NCBI GenBank assembly: GCA_003525525.1
Contig: DQED01000264.1
Location: 1-5,665, forward strand
DNA: 5,665 nucleotides
Direction: 5' to 3'
DNA from: Desulfovibrio sp.
Lineage (GTDB): Bacteria > Desulfobacterota > Desulfovibrionia > Desulfovibrionales > Desulfovibrionaceae
In this document: one piece after another, positions 1 to 5,665 of the stretch
Layout: each line of letters starts with the position of its first letter
Numbering within the stretch: position 1 is the stretch's first letter
Position numbers and translations under genes: made by a program
The notes under the pieces: model-generated
Databases searched by the model: none
Told to the model about the DNA's origin: nothing
Seen by the model: only the letters and a program-made list of their open reading frames with translations

Positions 1-81
1 GCGGCCGCCCAGCCCGCCGGTTCCGGCGCGGCGACCAAGGCCGCCGACGCCGGTGAGCCTGCCAAGGAGCCCCGTTCATGA
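1..81 (+). CDS. C-terminal tail of upstream gene, probably the RND periplasmic adaptor (partial)
   Basis: Reading from base 1 gives 26 codons that end in Pro-Arg-Ser and a TGA at 79-81. The 5' part of the gene is outside the window. The visible tail is rich in Ala, Pro, Gly and Lys with no folded motif. This is typical of the disordered C-terminal extension found on many membrane-fusion (adaptor) subunits of RND pumps. The stop overlaps the permease start in an ATGA arrangement (78-81), indicating translational coupling and one operon. The adaptor identity rests on this position, because adaptor genes nearly always precede the permease. The tail itself has no diagnostic residues. Confidence 0.6.
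   Translation, partial: AAAQPAGSGAATKAADAGEPAKEPRS
64..69 (+). promoter_or_regulatory. Ribosome binding site of the RND permease
   Basis: AAGGAG lies 8 bases upstream of the ATG at 78, inside the last codons of the preceding gene. It supports that ATG as the start. The out-of-frame ATG further upstream at 53 is not supported in this way. Confidence 0.7.
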
Positions 82-3000
82 TCTCACGCTTCTTCCTGGG
101 CCGCCCGGTCTTCTCCATCGTCATCTCGCTGGTCATCGTCCTGGCCGGTCTGGCGGCGATCCGCAACCTGCCCATCGCCCAGTACCCGGACATCATTCCG
201 CCCGAGGTCAACGTCACCACCGCCTATCCCGGGGCCAGCCCCGAGGTCATCGCGGAAACCGTGGCCGCGCCGCTCGAACAGCAGATCAACGGCGTGGACA
301 ACATGCTCTACATGCGTTCGACCAGCTCCGGCGACGGGTCGCTGTCCATATCCGTCACCTTCGCCGTGGGCACCAACCCCGACCAGGCCACCATCAACGT
401 CAACAACCGCGTCCAGGCGGCGCTCACCACCCTGCCCACGGAAGTGCAGCGCCAGGGCGTGACCGTGCGCAAGAAGTCCTCCAACATCCTCCAGATTCCG
501 ATCTTCGAATCGCCCAACAAGCGCTACGACGCCGTCTACATCAGCAACTACGTGCTGGTGAACGTCCTCGACGAGCTCAAGCGCCTGCCCGGTGTCGGCG
601 ACGCCTCCATCTTCGGGGCCAAGGACTACTCCATGCGCGTCTGGCTGCGCCCGGACAAGCTGGCCCAGCTCAAGCTCACGCCGACCGACGTGGCCGCGGC
701 CATCGAGGAGCAAAACGCCCAGTTCGCGGCCGGGCGCATCGGCGCGGAACCGACCGATCCGGCCAAGCCCGTGGCGCTCAACTACATGGTCACGACCAAG
801 GGACGGCTGGCCACGCCCGAGGAATTCGAAAACATCATCCTCAAGGCCCAAAACGACGGCTCGGTGCTGCGCCTCAGGGACGTGGCCCGGGTGGAGCTCG
901 GGGCCAAGGACTACAATTCCGTCTCCAAACTCTCCGGCAATCCGTCGGTGGCCATCGGCATCTTCCTCTCTCCGGGCGCCAACGCCCTGGACACGGCGGA
1001 TCTAGTCACGAACAAGCTGGCCGAACTGTCCAAGCGTTTCCCCGACGGCCTGGACTACAAGATCGCGCTCGACACCACCACGTTCGTGCGCGTCTCCATC
1101 GAAGAGGTCATCCACACCCTGGTCGAGGCCATGATCCTGGTCTTCCTCGTGGTGTTCCTGTTCCTGCAGAACTTCCGCGCCACGCTCATCCCGTGCCTGG
1201 CCGTGCCGGTGTCCATCATCGGCACTTTCGCCGGCATGCAGGCGCTCGGGTTCACCATCAACACGCTCACGCTCTTCGGTATGGTGCTCGCCATCGGCAT
1301 CGTCGTGGACGACGCCATCGTGGTGCTCGAAAACGTCGAGCGCATCATGACCAAGGAGAAGCTGCCGCCCAAGGCGGCCACGGCCAAGGCCATGGAAGAG
1401 GTCACGGGGCCGGTCATCGCCATCGTGCTGGTGCTTTGCGCCGTGTTCGTGCCCGTGGCCTTTCTGGGCGGCCTCACAGGCCAGATGTACAAGCAGTTCG
1501 CCATCACCATCGCCGTGTCCGTGGTCATCTCGGGCCTTGTGGCCCTGACCCTGACTCCGGCCCTGTGCGCCGCGTTGCTCAAACCCGGCCACCAGGAACC
1601 GAACCGCTTCTTTCGCGCCTTCAACCGGCTCTTCGACAAGATCACCGACGGCTACGCCGCGGGCGTCGGCTTTCTGCTGCGCCGCAGCATCCTGGCCGTG
1701 GCCCTTTTCGCCGTGCTGTGCGCGGGCGCGCTGTGGCTGTTCCGCATCGTGCCCGGCGGGCTCGTGCCCGACGAGGACGTGGGCTACGTCATCGGCGTCA
1801 ACATCCTGCCCGACGGCACGTCGCTTCGGGCCACGCAGGCCGTGGACGACGCCATGGACGCCATGAACGCCCAGGATATGGCCACGAAGTACCTGATCAG
1901 CATCACGGGCCTCGATCTGCTGTCGTTCACGTACCGCTCCAACTACGGCACCATGTTCATCCCCCTCAAACCCTGGGACGAACGCAAAAAGCCCGGCGAA
2001 AGCTCCTTCGACGTGGTCAAGCGCCTGTTCGGGCGCGGCATGGCCCTGCCCAAGAGCCTGACTCTGGCTTTCAACCCGCCGCCCATTTCCGGCATGTCCA
2101 ACACCGGCGGCTTCGAGGCCTACCTGCAAAGCCGCGGCGAAGGCGGCACGCAGGAACTGGCCGCCATGACCGACAAGCTCCTCGCCGAAGCCAAGAAGAA
2201 TCCGGCGCTCGGCCGCGTGGCCACCACCTTCGGGGCCAACGTGCCGCAACTGCGCGTGGAGCTCGACCGCCAGAAGGCCAAGGCCCTGGGCGTGGCCATA
2301 AGCGACGTCTACGCCGCGATGCAGGCCACGTTCGGAGCGTATTACGTCAACGACTTCAACAAGTTCGGCCGCACGTTCCGGGTCCAGATCCAGTCCGAGT
2401 CGGACTACCGCGACCGGCCCGAGGACCTGCGCGACGTGTACGTGCGTTCGAGCAAAGGCGAGATGATTCCGCTCACGGCCCTGGCCACCATCGAGAAGTC
2501 CACCGGCCCCGAGGTCATGGAGCGCTTCAACGTGTTCCCGGCGGCAAAGATCATGGGCCAGCCCGCCGACGGGCACACCTCAAGCGAGGCGCTTGCCGCC
2601 ATGGAACAGGCCGCGGCCAAGGCCCTGCCGGCGGACTACACCCTGGCCTGGACCGGATCGGCCTACCAGGAAAAGGCGGCGCAAGGCTCCTCGGCGCTCA
2701 TCTTCGCCATGGGCATCGTCATGGTCATCCTGATCCTGGCCGCCCAGTACGAACGCTGGACCCTGCCCTTTGCCGTGGTCATGGCCGTGCCGTTCGCGCT
2801 TTTCGGCGCGATCCTCGCCGTGTTCGGCCGGGGGCTGTCCAACGACATCTACTTCCAGATCGCGCTCGTCACGCTGATCGGTCTGGCGGCCAAAAACGCG
2901 ATTCTCATCGTGGAATTCGCCGTGATCGAGGTCAAGGCCGGCAAATCGCTCGCCGACGCCGCCCTATCCGCGGCCAAGCTGCGCTTTCGCCCCATCATCA

Positions 3001-3227
3001 TGACCTCGCTGGCCTTCATCCTCGGCTGTCTGCCCCTGGCCATCTCCACCGGCGCAGGCGCCAACAGCCGCCACGCCATCGGTACGGGCGTCATCGGCGG
3101 CATGCTCGGCGCAACGCTCCTCGCGCCGTTTTTCATCCCCGTCTTCTTCAAGCTCATCATGGGCCTCGGCGCATGGACCAAGCGCCTGACCGGCGGCCAC
3201 GACGACGACGGCGGCACACCCGCCTGA
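78..3227 (+). CDS. RND multidrug efflux permease, HAE1 class, MexF/OqxB-like
   Basis: Inner-membrane proton/drug antiporter, the pump subunit of a tripartite efflux system. It is 1049 residues, the usual length for AcrB-type permeases. TM1 lies at about 11-28, followed by the first periplasmic porter and docking domain, TM2-7 at about 343-562, the second periplasmic half, then TM8-12 at about 872-1033. The proton relay is complete: Asp411-Asp412 in VDDAIVV (AcrB D407/D408), Lys939 in AAKNAIL (K940), Arg969 (R971) and Thr976 (T978). The stretches [14 protein letters not shown] and [17 protein letters not shown] resemble MexF more than AcrB. In the distal pocket the AcrB F178 and F628 equivalents are Phe, but the F136 position is Ile137, and the switch-loop Phe positions are mostly replaced. 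Substrates cannot be read from the sequence. The start is set by the RBS at 64-69 and by the family N-terminus (short cytoplasmic lead, then the RPVF-type segment). The gene is coupled to the upstream gene by ATGA. A probable terminator follows, so no outer-membrane channel gene is directly downstream. Confidence 0.96.
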   Translation: MISRFFLGRPVFSIVISLVIVLAGLAAIRNLPIAQYPDIIPPEVNVTTAYPGASPEVIAETVAAPLEQQINGVDNMLYMRSTSSGDGSLSISVTFAVGTNPDQATINVNNRVQAALTTLPTEVQRQGVTVRKKSSNILQIPIFESPNKRYDAVYISNYVLVNVLDELKRLPGVGDASIFGAKDYSMRVWLRPDKLAQLKLTPTDVAAAIEEQNAQFAAGRIGAEPTDPAKPVALNYMVTTKGRLATPEEFENIILKAQNDGSVLRLRDVARVELGAKDYNSVSKLSGNPSVAIGIFLSPGANALDTADLVTNKLAELSKRFPDGLDYKIALDTTTFVRVSIEEVIHTLVEAMILVFLVVFLFLQNFRATLIPCLAVPVSIIGTFAGMQALGFTINTLTLFGMVLAIGIVVDDAIVVLENVERIMTKEKLPPKAATAKAMEEVTGPVIAIVLVLCAVFVPVAFLGGLTGQMYKQFAITIAVSVVISGLVALTLTPALCAALLKPGHQEPNRFFRAFNRLFDKITDGYAAGVGFLLRRSILAVALFAVLCAGALWLFRIVPGGLVPDEDVGYVIGVNILPDGTSLRATQAVDDAMDAMNAQDMATKYLISITGLDLLSFTYRSNYGTMFIPLKPWDERKKPGESSFDVVKRLFGRGMALPKSLTLAFNPPPISGMSNTGGFEAYLQSRGEGGTQELAAMTDKLLAEAKKNPALGRVATTFGANVPQLRVELDRQKAKALGVAISDVYAAMQATFGAYYVNDFNKFGRTFRVQIQSESDYRDRPEDLRDVYVRSSKGEMIPLTALATIEKSTGPEVMERFNVFPAAKIMGQPADGHTSSEALAAMEQAAAKALPADYTLAWTGSAYQEKAAQGSSALIFAMGIVMVILILAAQYERWTLPFAVVMAVPFALFGAILAVFGRGLSNDIYFQIALVTLIGLAAKNAILIVEFAVIEVKAGKSLADAALSAAKLRFRPIIMTSLAFILGCLPLAISTGAGANSRHAIGTGVIGGMLGATLLAPFFIPVFFKLIMGLGAWTKRLTGGHDDDGGTPA

Positions 3228-3250
3228 TCCGCACCTTGCCCTCCCCCCAG

Positions 3251-3307
3251 CCCGACCGGCGTCGCGATGCACTGCCCCCCCGCTCGCGACGCCCGGCCGG
3301 GCCTTTT
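3251..3307 (+). terminator. Probable rho-independent terminator of the RND operon
   Basis: An inverted repeat starts 23 bases after the permease stop. GGCGTCGCGA (3258-3267) pairs perfectly with TCGCGACGCC (3284-3293) across a 16-base loop. Allowing one bulge and one mismatch, the stem extends outward so that 3251-3267 pairs with 3284-3301. CCTTTTCCC follows immediately. The stem is strong and well placed, but the T-run is only four bases, so termination may be partial. Confidence 0.6.
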
Positions 3308-3419
3308 CCCGCGCGCAGACTGCGACTTGTCCAACGCGCCTTTCCCTGCTTTTTCGGAAAAAACATACGGTCACGAAGCCGACGCAGCGACGTCGCCGTA
3401 CGCGGCGTATTGCCCCGTC

Positions 3420-3961
3420 CCGGAAGATGCCCTCCGTCTCGGCCAGTTCGAACTGGCGAAAGGATTTCGAAGAGGCGCAATCCGCCGGCGGAACCTCGGC
3501 CGGAACCCTCTACGACCTCGGGGCGGCGGCCTGCATGCGCCACGACTACGCCGACGCCCTCAAACGCTTCGGCGACACCCTGGCCCGCGACGGCGGCATG
3601 GGCCGCGCCTACAACAACCGGGGCGTCGCCTCCTTCGCCCTGGGCCAGTACGAAAACGCCCCGGCCTATTGCAACACCGCGCAACGCCTCGGCGGCCCGA
3701 GCGGAAAGACGGCGCTGTTCAACCGCGCCCTGACCTGCCAGACCATGCGCGACCTCGACCGGGCATGGCCGACTCCGACAGGATCATCGCCGCCGATCCG
3801 GGCAACGCCGCCGCACGCAACAACAAGGCCGACATCCTCCTCTCGCTGCGTCGCTTCGACGAGGCGTCGGCGCTGTTCGACGCGGTCATCGCCATGACGC
3901 CGAACGACCCGGCGTTCTATTTCAACCGGCGCTCGCCCGCGAGGCCCTGGCGGCCTCCACC
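3420..3961 (+). pseudogene. Frameshifted TPR-repeat protein remnant
   Basis: Tetratricopeptide-repeat similarity continues across the region but switches frame three times. Frame of 3420: EDALRLGQFELAK. From about 3463, shifted by one base: DFEEAQSAG, then LYDLGAAACMRHDYADALKRF and AYNNRGVASFALGQYENA, up to TMRDLDRA. From about 3765, shifted again: MADSDRIIAADPGNAAA, then NKADILLSLRRFDEASALF and NDPAFYFNR. From about 3929, shifted a third time: ALAREALAAS. The Gly/Tyr/Ala/Ala spacing fits about four to five 34-residue TPR units. The first junction looks like an inserted G (AAAGGAT), and the other two like single-base losses. No convincing start or RBS was found; the ATG at 3427 is in a frame that shows TPR similarity only from about 3457. 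A TPR protein would be a protein-interaction scaffold, but its partner is unknown. It may be a decayed gene, or it may be an intact gene damaged by sequencing errors. Confidence 0.75.
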
Positions 3962-5034
3962 CATGCGATTTCACGGCTGATGGACGCGGCCACGTCCGCG
4001 ATCTTCAAATCGGACGGCAGGACGCTCCAGGTGTAGGTTTCCACCTCCATGGGCGTATCAGAGGGGAAAAGCGGCAGGATCTCCTGCAAAAAAGGCTGCG
4101 TCGTTTCACATTCAGGCAACTCTCGCACGAACACCGGCAGATGAAAATGCACGCGCCAGGATGCTACGTCTGTCGGCGCTGCAGCGATGGCTTCGTGCAG
4201 ATCGTCGAAACGCAAGAGGCTTCCCTCCGTGCGCCTCGCCACGGCCTGATGCAGGTAAACGGGTTCCACGAAACGGCGCAAGCGCGAAAGCGCCGCGCCT
4301 TCCAGATGCAGCGCCGAGGAAACCTGCACATGCCCTACGGCGATGCCCGCCGCGGCAAGCCGCGCCAGGGACGCGGCCGGGTCCTCGTATTGCAGGGCCT
4401 GATGGCAGCAGTCGTAGCAGATCGCCAGATGCAGGCGGTATGCGCCTTCGGGATCGAGGGCCGCGCACAGGTCGATGCACTCGTCCGTGGTTTCGACGAG
4501 GCAGCCCGGCTCGGGCTCCACGGACAGGCGGACCACCCGCCCGGTGCGCTCGGCCAGGGCGGCCAGGCCGGCCAGGGCGCGGCGCATCTGCGCAAGCGCT
4601 GTCGGCCGGTCCTTTGCGGGAAATCCCCGGCGAAACCCGACGGGCACCGTGGAGAGGGACCCCGTCGCGCCCTCCGGCAGCCAGCAGGCGAGCGACTCGG
4701 CCAGGCGCAGGGTATAGGCCAGGCGCTCCGGGTCGCGCCAGTCCGGCAGATAGACCGCCTCCTTGACCGGTGCGTCGTGAAAGCGGCCGTACGGGAAGGC
4801 GTTGACCGTGGTCACGGCGAGGCCGTTTTCCGTAAGCCACCTCCCGAGATCCTCCGCCGCCCCCGCCTGCGCAAGTTCAAGGCTGGCCCGCCCCGACAGG
4901 CGCAGCCCCACGGGGAAGGGGGCGTCCGGCGAACAGGCCGCCTTCACGCGCAGCGTATGCGCCGCCAGGGCCGCGCGCGTCTCGGCCAGGCTCTCCCCGG
5001 CATGGATGTTGGTGCAGTAGGTGACCGCGCCCAT
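3922..5034 (-). CDS. eboE: Metabolite traffic protein EboE, xylose-isomerase-like TIM barrel
   Basis: A 370-residue protein with no signal peptide or membrane segment, therefore cytoplasmic. It belongs to the sugar-phosphate isomerase/epimerase-like TIM barrels and matches the EboE pattern as I know it. Motifs in order: YCTNIHAGE (6-14), NAFPYGRFHD (78-87), VYLPDW (94-99), STVPVGFRRG (128-137), VEPEPGCLVETTDE (172-185), ICYDCCHQALQYED (205-218), GHVQVSSALH (234-243), HFHLPVF (296-302) and ETYTWSVLP (332-340). Glu173/Glu175, Asp208, His211, His235 and Glu332 sit where this fold usually binds a divalent metal; that assignment is inference. The ebo cluster is needed for periplasmic delivery of a scytonemin precursor in Nostoc. 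The reaction catalysed by EboE is not known. The ATG at 5034 is supported by a strong RBS and by the conserved N-terminal motif right after it. The gene lies 13 bases downstream of eboD. Residues after about 359 (AARASRASAG) look non-conserved and lie antisense to the TPR remnant. Confidence 0.85.
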   Translation of the reverse strand: MGAVTYCTNIHAGESLAETRAALAAHTLRVKAACSPDAPFPVGLRLSGRASLELAQAGAAEDLGRWLTENGLAVTTVNAFPYGRFHDAPVKEAVYLPDWRDPERLAYTLRLAESLACWLPEGATGSLSTVPVGFRRGFPAKDRPTALAQMRRALAGLAALAERTGRVVRLSVEPEPGCLVETTDECIDLCAALDPEGAYRLHLAICYDCCHQALQYEDPAASLARLAAAGIAVGHVQVSSALHLEGAALSRLRRFVEPVYLHQAVARRTEGSLLRFDDLHEAIAAAPTDVASWRVHFHLPVFVRELPECETTQPFLQEILPLFPSDTPMEVETYTWSVLPSDLKIADVAASISREIAWVEAARASRASAG

Positions 5035-5036
5035 GG

Positions 5037-5044
5037 CTCCTCCC
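5037..5044 (-). promoter_or_regulatory. Ribosome binding site of eboE
   Basis: On the - strand GGGAGGAG lies between the eboD stop and the eboE ATG, ending two bases before the start (the GGAGG core ends four bases before). It is a strong Shine-Dalgarno match with slightly short spacing. It fixes the eboE start at 5034 and fits co-transcription with eboD. Confidence 0.7.
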
Positions 5045-5047
5045 GCG

Positions 5048-5665
5048 TCAGGATCGGGGCCGCAGCCGTTCCCGGGCGGCGGCCATCAGCGCGAAATCCA
5101 CCTCGTGGACCTCGACGCGACGGCCGATGCCGTCGAGCAGGCACAGGTGCAGCCGGCCGCCCAGGTGCTCGCGAAAGGAAGCCACGGCGGCCTCCATGTC
5201 GAGGGCGGCCAGGGCGGGATGCCACACGGACAGGCCCAGCGCGCGAAGCAGCCCGAGCACGGCCTCGGTCACTTCCGGGCCGATGCGGCCGGTCAGCTCC
5301 GAATACACGGTGTCCAGCGCCACGCCCACGGCCACGGCTTCGCCGTGGCGCAGCGCTCCGTCCGTGGCCTCCTCCAGGGCGTGGGCGGCCCAGTGCCCGA
5401 AATCGAGGGGCCGCGCCGAGCCGAGTTCGAACGGATCGCCGCCCGTGGCGATATGCGTGAGATGCGCCAGGGCACAGAGCCGGTTGGCTTCCTCCAGGGC
5501 CGCGTCGTCGAGCACGGCCAAGCGTGGGGCGAGCTCAAGCAGGCGCGCGAAAAAGGCCGCGTCGCGCACGAGCGCCACCTTGACCGCCTCGGCAAGCCCC
5601 GCCCGCGCCTCGCGCGCGGGAAGCGTCGCCAGGAGCGCGTGGTCGTTGACCACGGCATAGGGCGG
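5048..5665 (-). CDS. eboD: EboD-type sugar-phosphate cyclase, 3-dehydroquinate synthase superfamily (partial, C-terminal half)
   Basis: About 205 residues are visible; the N-terminal NAD-binding half lies beyond the right edge. The GTG at 5651-5653 is an internal Val codon, because family similarity continues upstream (PPYAVVNDHALLATLP). The zinc-site motifs of the family are present: Glu in RAGLAEAVKVAL (codon 5588-5590), His in RPLDFGHWAAH (5393-5395) and His in LRHGEAVAVG (5345-5347). The two His are 16 residues apart, as in dehydroquinate synthase. The enzymes of this superfamily cyclise a C7 sugar phosphate (DAHP or sedoheptulose 7-phosphate) with transient NAD oxidation. The substrate here is unknown. 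Two points argue against the housekeeping aroB: the Asp-Phe-Gly-His-Trp variant of the usual Asn-x-Gly-His-Thr motif, and an eboE gene 13 bases downstream. Dehydroquinate synthase remains the alternative. The stop is the TGA at 5048-5050. Confidence 0.82.
   Translation of the reverse strand, partial: PPYAVVNDHALLATLPAREARAGLAEAVKVALVRDAAFFARLLELAPRLAVLDDAALEEANRLCALAHLTHIATGGDPFELGSARPLDFGHWAAHALEEATDGALRHGEAVAVGVALDTVYSELTGRIGPEVTEAVLGLLRALGLSVWHPALAALDMEAAVASFREHLGGRLHLCLLDGIGRRVEVHEVDFALMAAARERLRPRS

Noticed and set aside
1002..2576. A 524-codon open frame antisense to the permease
   Set aside because: It is His/Gly/Asp-rich low-complexity translation with no recognisable motif, and it mirrors the codon bias of the permease.
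3394..3407. Small inverted repeat CGCCG-TACG-CGGCG, considered as an operator or attenuator
   Set aside because: Five-base arms are expected by chance in such GC-rich DNA, and there is no supporting promoter or regulator gene.
53..3733. A 1226-codon open frame on the + strand running through the whole permease gene
   Set aside because: It is out of frame with the clear RND permease. Its translation is Arg/Gly/His/Pro-rich with no domain. Strong GC at third positions removes stops in the shifted frame, so the length is a composition artefact.
3897..3915. Hairpin ACGCCG / CGGCGT beside the eboE stop, considered as an eboE terminator
   Set aside because: The stem is only 6 bp, there is no T-run on the - strand side, and the sequence is explained as TPR codons (MTPNDPAFYF).
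4141..5460. A 439-codon + strand open frame antisense to eboE and eboD
   Set aside because: The translation is Arg/Ala/Gly-rich with no motif, while the opposite strand carries two conserved protein families with a good RBS between them.
5048..5653. The GTG at 5651-5653 as the start of a short 201-residue cyclase
   Set aside because: Family similarity continues upstream to the window edge, and the NAD-binding half would be missing, so it is an internal Val codon.

Overview
The window is visibly GC-rich, with G or C at most third codon positions, and it is densely coding. It encodes a tripartite-type RND efflux pump, so the host is Gram-negative. The RND, TPR and Ebo-type proteins together, and the codon use, would suit a high-GC Desulfovibrio-like or other proteobacterium. 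No rRNA or other marker is present, so that assignment is a weak inference.

Layout. (1) Positions 1-81, + strand: the last 26 codons of an upstream gene, probably the periplasmic adaptor of the pump. It overlaps the next start by ATGA. (2) 78-3227, + strand: a complete 1049-residue RND inner-membrane permease of the HAE1 class, closer in feel to MexF/OqxB than to AcrB. All proton-relay residues are present. (3) 3251-3307: a long imperfect GC-rich stem followed by CCTTTT just after the permease stop. This is probably the operon terminator, so no outer-membrane channel gene follows the permease. (4) 3420-3961, + strand: a decayed tetratricopeptide-repeat (TPR) gene whose homology moves through all three forward frames, implying at least three indels. 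(5) 3922-5034, - strand: a complete xylose-isomerase-like TIM-barrel protein recognised as EboE. (6) 5048-5665, - strand: the C-terminal half of a sugar-phosphate cyclase (3-dehydroquinate synthase superfamily), recognised as EboD. It runs off the right edge.

The most interesting content is the eboD-eboE pair. The two genes lie 13 bases apart on the - strand with a strong ribosome binding site between them, and they form the 3' end of an ebo-type 'metabolite traffic' cluster. In Nostoc punctiforme the ebo cluster is needed to bring a scytonemin precursor to the periplasm. Its biochemical role in non-cyanobacteria is not established. The rest of the cluster (eboA, eboB, eboC, perhaps eboF) should lie to the right of this window.

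The pump operon and the ebo operon converge on the TPR relic. The last dozen codons of eboE lie antisense to the final TPR-like segment, which suggests that a rearrangement or deletion created the present end of eboE. Position 3228-3420 holds the terminator and a short AT-rich patch and no gene I can support.
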